Assembly (NCBI GenBank): GCA_022792335.1
Contig: JAAWAV010000029.1
Location: 1-42,707, forward strand
Direction: 5' to 3'
Length of the DNA: 42,707 bases
Origin: Lachnospiraceae bacterium
GTDB taxonomy: Bacteria > Bacillota > Clostridia > Lachnospirales > Lachnospiraceae
In this document: positions 39,492-42,707 of the stretch, piece after piece
Numbering within the stretch: position 1 is the stretch's first letter
Layout of the letters: every line of letters starts with the position of its first letter
Program-made: the position numbers and the translations under genes
The notes under the pieces: generated by a model
The model's input: the letters and a program-made list of their open reading frames with translations, nothing else
The model's database searches: none
What the model was told of the DNA's origin: nothing

Positions 39492-39647
39492 CACTATTTT
39501 CCCTCTCAATATCAGCCCTGTCAAATAGAATGAAAAGCGACAGAGTGTTCGCCCCGTCGCCGTCTTTCTATGTAAACCAACCCTTTATTTCCCGTCTCCA
39601 GGTCCAGCCCCCGGTACGCCCCTTTCTCTTATCCGTATTGAAATTTA

Positions 39648-39962
39648 TCACTCAGCGTCCATATCCAAAGCTTCAAGCAAAAAACTGACAGGGCGAAAGC
39701 CATCGTTGCAGGAAATCATCGCAGAGCGTTTATTTTTCATCCATCCATTATAAAAGTCCTCTCCGCCGTGGGCAAGTGTCATGACAAAGGCCGATATACT
39801 ATCCCACGCGCTGTCACAGAAACCCTCTGGCCTTTGCCAGCCATTTGCAATAAATGTCTGCCCTACTTTCATATCACAGGCATGATCGATTGGATTTTCA
39901 TATTTTTCTATCAAATCTGTATAACAGGCTACTTTCATAACCGTAATCTTAATTTTTTTCAA
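39648..39962 (-). CDS. TIGR04076 family protein
   Basis: The protein has 104 residues from a TTG at 39962, which lies seven bases after GGAGG; the upstream ATG has no such site. It shows the family landmarks K-V-G-Q-T-F near residue 33, G-F-C-x-x-A-W near 48, and the C-terminal I-S-C-N-D-G-x-R-P-V-x-F. The motif with conserved cysteines and aspartate recurs in TIGR04076 proteins, whose function is not known. It stands alone upstream of the WYL gene. Confidence 0.82.
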   Translation of the reverse strand: MKKIKITVMKVACYTDLIEKYENPIDHACDMKVGQTFIANGWQRPEGFCDSAWDSISAFVMTLAHGGEDFYNGWMKNKRSAMISCNDGFRPVSFLLEALDMDAE

Positions 39963-40343
39963 TTCTGCACCTCCAAATCTCAATTATAAACGCCCAAGCG
40001 ACGGTAATATCATATATTATAATTATACGGAGGTACTTCAAGATAAACAAGGACATTTATATAAAAATGACAATCTTTAGCGCCTACCCAAAACGATTAA
40101 ACCCATAAATCATACCCTATACTACCATTGGTTGACAAGGATGCACACAAATAAGATGTAGACAAAATTGCCGAACAAGAGTATGATAAAAATATCCCCG
40201 GTATTTGGAAAAATCTATGAACAAGCAAAAGGGGAATCATCGACACACTATGCCAAATCATGACAACGTTGCACTGAGAAGGAAAACTTGAAACATTGTA
40301 TTTTAGAGTTTACCCCTAATTTTTTAGAAACGAGGATATTACC
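39963..40343. other. Intergenic region with short decayed-looking frames
   Basis: No complete gene. 39995-40006 (CAAGCGACGGTA) matches the end of the structured element's right arm (6889-6900) at 11 of 12 bases, and 40132-40141 (TTGACAAGGA) equals part of the left arm (6708-6717). Bases 40155-40220 form a 21-codon run with ordinary codons (beginning D-V-D-K-I-A-E-Q-E-Y-D) but no start, possibly a remnant of a lost gene. The rest holds the leader of the 479-residue gene. Confidence 0.4.
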
Positions 40344-41783
40344 ATGAATATGGAAGGAATTTCAAAAAGTTTTCTCTATTATTCATCTAATCAGATATCA
40401 AATAGTTTTCGGGAATCCTCAGGATGTAAATCCATATATGAAGCAGATCCGTCAGCAGTTATCCGAAAAGAGGAAGATGGCATTGTAGCAAAATCTCATT
40501 ACACAGAAGATGAGGCATTGTGGAATCAGTACATAAAGCAGTACCGAGACTCCTTAAAAATTGTAGATGGAAAATTGATTGTGAATGGAGACCCGCGCAA
40601 CGTTCTTTTGGGAAAGGTTTCACAAGAAGAACTGGAACAATTTCGGTTAAAGCTGGAGCAGGAAGGTATCGGAGACGACATCGACTGGCGAGGCGTGGAA
40701 TCTGATTTTAAAAAGATGGACGTGGATTTTGATAATGTGGGCTGCTTAGATACTAAGATTGACTATATTGCCTCCCGATATGCCGTCTTAAAAGATCGAA
40801 TTGAAAAAAATTATTCTGGTGATGAAAAAGAACAGCAGCTATCCAGACTGAATGAGATTATGGACAGTGCCAAAAAAACAATCGTTGATTCTTACTGTAA
40901 TTCTGTCGGAAGTTTTTATGAGGAATATGGATATTCCGGGATAAAAGCCGAATTTTCAGAGAGCTTATCAAAGGGTATCGATCAACGAATTTCTCAATAT
41001 GAGGAACATTTGGAGAAAAGTGAATCTTACGCTGCTCTTGGCGATACCGCTGCCAAATGGTTACAGCAAGACGACGGTTATATGGCGGCCCGCCTTCGGG
41101 ACGATCTGGCGGCATATGGCGCCCCCTCAGCACAGGGTAGTGAAACAGATTATACGCTTCAGGATCTGGAAGTTGCCGGTTTATATGCTGCAGAGTGTGC
41201 AAAAAGGCTGGATAGCCAGGGAGTATTTTGGTCGGATAGTGAGCAGCGCATAGGACTGGATCTGGCTGTGCAGGGAATGAAAACGGATTATCTGACAGAA
41301 AAAGCCGGGTTAAGCGGAAATATGCAAAAACTTTTACAGGATACTTTCCAAAATTATAAAGATAAATATGTAGATTTGCTGGAACAGATGAACAGGGAAA
41401 AGGCAAAACAATTCCATACTCCGTTGAAAACCAGCATTGATCGGAAAGAACTATCGGCGGTTTATGAGTATACCATGAATCAATATCGGCAGTCAGGAGA
41501 TATTTTGGACGCCTTTACCAAAGGGGCCAAACACGCACAGGCAAGCTTTGAGGCAAACTTTTCTGACAGAGCCGGAAGCCCCGGAAGCTATTCGGCAAAA
41601 TATGAGTGGGATAACTTTTTTGGCCAGTCCAAATATGCAAGTGTCTCAAACGAATACAGTATGTATGAGAAATACAGAAAATCGATCAGCCGTTTCATGG
41701 AAAGTCTGGAATCTGGTGGAAATAAGAAGATTAACCTGCTTTTCAACAGTTCCGGTGATTATGAATTAAGCCTTTTTGCGTAA
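40344..41783 (+). CDS. Unknown 479-residue helical protein
   Basis: I do not recognise this family. The protein has no signal peptide and no membrane segment. It is acidic and mostly helical by composition, with a helical segment near residues 150-235 and one near 325-400. It begins M-N-M-E-G-I-S-K-S-F and ends with N-L-L-F-N-S-S-G-D-Y-E-L-S-L-F. GAGGAT precedes the ATG by about eight bases, and a strong terminator follows, so it is an intact single-gene unit. It is flanked on both sides by decayed DNA, which suggests acquisition with a mobile element. Confidence 0.78.
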   Translation: MNMEGISKSFLYYSSNQISNSFRESSGCKSIYEADPSAVIRKEEDGIVAKSHYTEDEALWNQYIKQYRDSLKIVDGKLIVNGDPRNVLLGKVSQEELEQFRLKLEQEGIGDDIDWRGVESDFKKMDVDFDNVGCLDTKIDYIASRYAVLKDRIEKNYSGDEKEQQLSRLNEIMDSAKKTIVDSYCNSVGSFYEEYGYSGIKAEFSESLSKGIDQRISQYEEHLEKSESYAALGDTAAKWLQQDDGYMAARLRDDLAAYGAPSAQGSETDYTLQDLEVAGLYAAECAKRLDSQGVFWSDSEQRIGLDLAVQGMKTDYLTEKAGLSGNMQKLLQDTFQNYKDKYVDLLEQMNREKAKQFHTPLKTSIDRKELSAVYEYTMNQYRQSGDILDAFTKGAKHAQASFEANFSDRAGSPGSYSAKYEWDNFFGQSKYASVSNEYSMYEKYRKSISRFMESLESGGNKKINLLFNSSGDYELSLFA

Positions 41784-41947
41784 CCGGAAAGTGGCATAGG
41801 AGATATGCTTTTTGGGCTTCTGTGAAACGCAAGGCAACCTTTCCGATAGAATATTCAATTCCGTCATAAGCAATCAGCAATTACTCTTAGAGAGATTTAA
41901 AAAAATGAAAAAGAACAAATAAAAAGCAGAAAAAGTAGAAATGAATT

Positions 41948-42001
41948 AAAAACCTTGCTGGTGTTCCGTTTTCCTCTTTGAACATCAGCAAGGTTTTTTA
42001 T
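41948..42001 (+). terminator. Terminator of the 479-residue gene
   Basis: AAAAACCTTGCTG-GTGTTC on the left (41948-41966) pairs with GAACATCAGCAAGGTTTTTT on the right (41980-41999), with a long stem, an internal mismatch and a final T run. Confidence 0.85.
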
Positions 42002-42393
42002 AAGTCTAGCTTATCGCCCTTGCCGACATAATACCACTAAAAGCCATATAGCTGCCACTCTTTCCGGCATTGATTTTTCCGGGATATGGGAATCAAACTG
42101 CTTCAAATGCTTTATCCGTGATAATTGGTCTATCCTCTCTCCAACCCCATGTTCGGAGTTGTATTTCCTCTAAAATCTGTCGAGAAAGTTCATTTGGAAC
42201 TATCCTTTCTTAGATACAGAAGTCCCTGCCACATCACAAGATATTAAAAACCTTTTAAATGAATATTACAAGGAGGGATTGTGTCCGTTTAAATGTATCG
42301 TAATCCATTTCCTATTTCACCTTAAGAAACGGGAGGTTATCGTAATGCCTTTTATTGATAAAACAGATATTAGTGCAATATAAGGGGTGGATT
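42002..42393. other. Intergenic decayed region
   Basis: No complete gene. A frame without a good start runs from 42174 to a TAA at 42381-42383 (69 codons; it includes K-F-I-W-N-Y-P-F-L-D-T-E and ends I-D-K-T-D-I-S-A-I). A short part with GGAGG and ATG at 42345 could express only 12 codons. The stretch looks like the tail of a gene whose front is lost. Confidence 0.4.
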
Positions 42394-42705
42394 ATGTTAA
42401 ATAAAGGTATAAAGAAACATAAAACCAAAAGAAGATTGTGTGAAAAAATAGATTCAAAACCAGATTTAAAATACTATATTGATAATGATTATGTAACTCA
42501 ATTAATAGATTTGCTGCTTGAAGGTATAGCAGAAATAATTGAGGAAAATAATCTGGGAAGAAGCGTATTCGGAGCACGTCCGTCTGTGTCTGGCTGTCCC
42601 CGGACGAACAGGCAAAAATCCGGGAGCGCATGGCGGATGTGGTATTCGCAACCTTTCGGCACATATGAGAAAAATGGCTCTCAACAGCTATATGTTCCAT
42701 GTTGA
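42394..42705 (+). pseudogene. Chimeric frame: unknown N-terminus joined to a mobC-like fragment
   Basis: ATG at 42394 follows AAGGGG and opens a frame of 103 codons. The first 53 codons form a plausible basic-then-acidic small protein (ending I-I-E-E-N-N). After about 42553 the frame gives composition unlike any protein, because the DNA there encodes a mobilisation protein in other frames (see next entry). This makes the frame a fusion created by recombination or deletion. I cannot identify the N-terminal part. Confidence 0.5.
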
Positions 42706-42707
42706 CC
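42558..42707 (+). pseudogene. mobC: MobC-like relaxosome protein fragment, frameshifted
   Basis: In the frame of 42564 the DNA encodes K-K-R-I-R-S-T-S-V-C-V-W-L-S-P-D-E-Q followed by A-K-I-R-E-R-M-A-D. From about 42638 the next frame continues C-G-I-R-N-L-S-A-H-M-R-K-M-A-L-N. Joined by one missing base this is the typical MobC sequence (N-L-S-A-x-x-R-K-M-A-L-x-G-Y-x-x-x-V-D), from the auxiliary protein that opens the origin of transfer on mobilisable plasmids and transposons. No start codon remains and the sequence runs off the window edge. Confidence 0.65.

Noticed and set aside
39537..39560. Terminator for the TIGR04076 gene
   Set aside because: Only a five-base stem (GCGAC/GTCGC) with a four-base T run on the minus strand; too weak to list as a feature.
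42392..42700. 102-codon minus-strand frame at the right edge
   Set aside because: Antisense of the chimeric gene and mobC fragment.
1..42707. CRISPR arrays, rRNA and tRNA genes
   Set aside because: No regularly spaced direct repeats and no tRNA or rRNA signatures were found by eye.

Overview
The window looks like part of a Clostridia chromosome, most plausibly from the spore-forming Lachnospiraceae. The signs are a SipL-type SPOCS/LysM coat-assembly protein, a lone CotJB-like protein, a Tad/Flp pilus locus with the DUF5702 and DUF6382-FHA proteins typical of that family, a DUF2508/YaaL-like small protein, and vegetative promoters of TTGACA/TATAAT type with AGGAGG ribosome binding sites. This assignment is inferred from family content; no rRNA or tRNA gene was seen to test it.

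Layout. 1-6.5 kb: minus-strand genes, starting with a truncated histidine phosphatase, then a GIY-YIG protein, the sipL / PrcB-like lipoprotein / tRNA adenosine deaminase / C39-like peptidase cluster, and a coiled-coil membrane protein. 6.7-6.9 kb: a 202-bp sequence that folds almost completely on itself as a three-way junction, directly upstream of a promoter and a small conserved-looking gene. 7.3-13.4 kb: housekeeping genes pgi, mtnN, a TSCPD protein, murG, HIT and an SSB paralogue, with an unknown membrane protein. 13.6-14.4 kb: an orphan soluble histidine kinase.

14.5-25.6 kb: one long minus-strand Tad pilus operon. Reading with transcription, it runs prepilin peptidase, TadZ, TadA/CpaF ATPase, TadB, TadC, Flp pilin, DUF5702 protein, a TadE-like protein with a duplicated Cys/His module, a second prepilin peptidase, a second TadE-like protein, a DUF6382-FHA protein and a rhomboid protease. 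It starts from a strong promoter whose spacer holds a perfect 14-bp palindrome. The products together would process, assemble and energise a thin pilus. The FHA and rhomboid genes at the 3' end suggest phospho-dependent control and membrane proteolysis tied to the apparatus.

25.7-33.8 kb: an unknown coiled-coil protein, a DUF2508-like protein, a two-gene glucan operon (GH13 hydrolase and glgB), a FabT-like MarR regulator, a CtpE-like P-type ATPase and the CotJB-like gene. 33.8-42.7 kb: an accessory region with a 48-codon zipper-like gene, a GNAT acetyltransferase, an orphan DpnA-like GATC-type DNA methyltransferase, a MATE exporter next to an AraC-GNAT fusion regulator, a zinc-ribbon protein, a WYL regulator, a TIGR04076 protein and a 479-residue protein of unknown family. 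It ends in decayed DNA where an unknown gene is joined to a frameshifted mobC-like fragment, the sign of a mobile-element edge.

The best candidates for something undescribed are the 6699-6900 structured element (with partial echoes of its arms at 12.8 kb and 40 kb), the duplicated Cys/His module on a TadE-like protein, the palindromic promoter of the Tad operon, and the unknown 479-residue protein beside the mobile-element scar.
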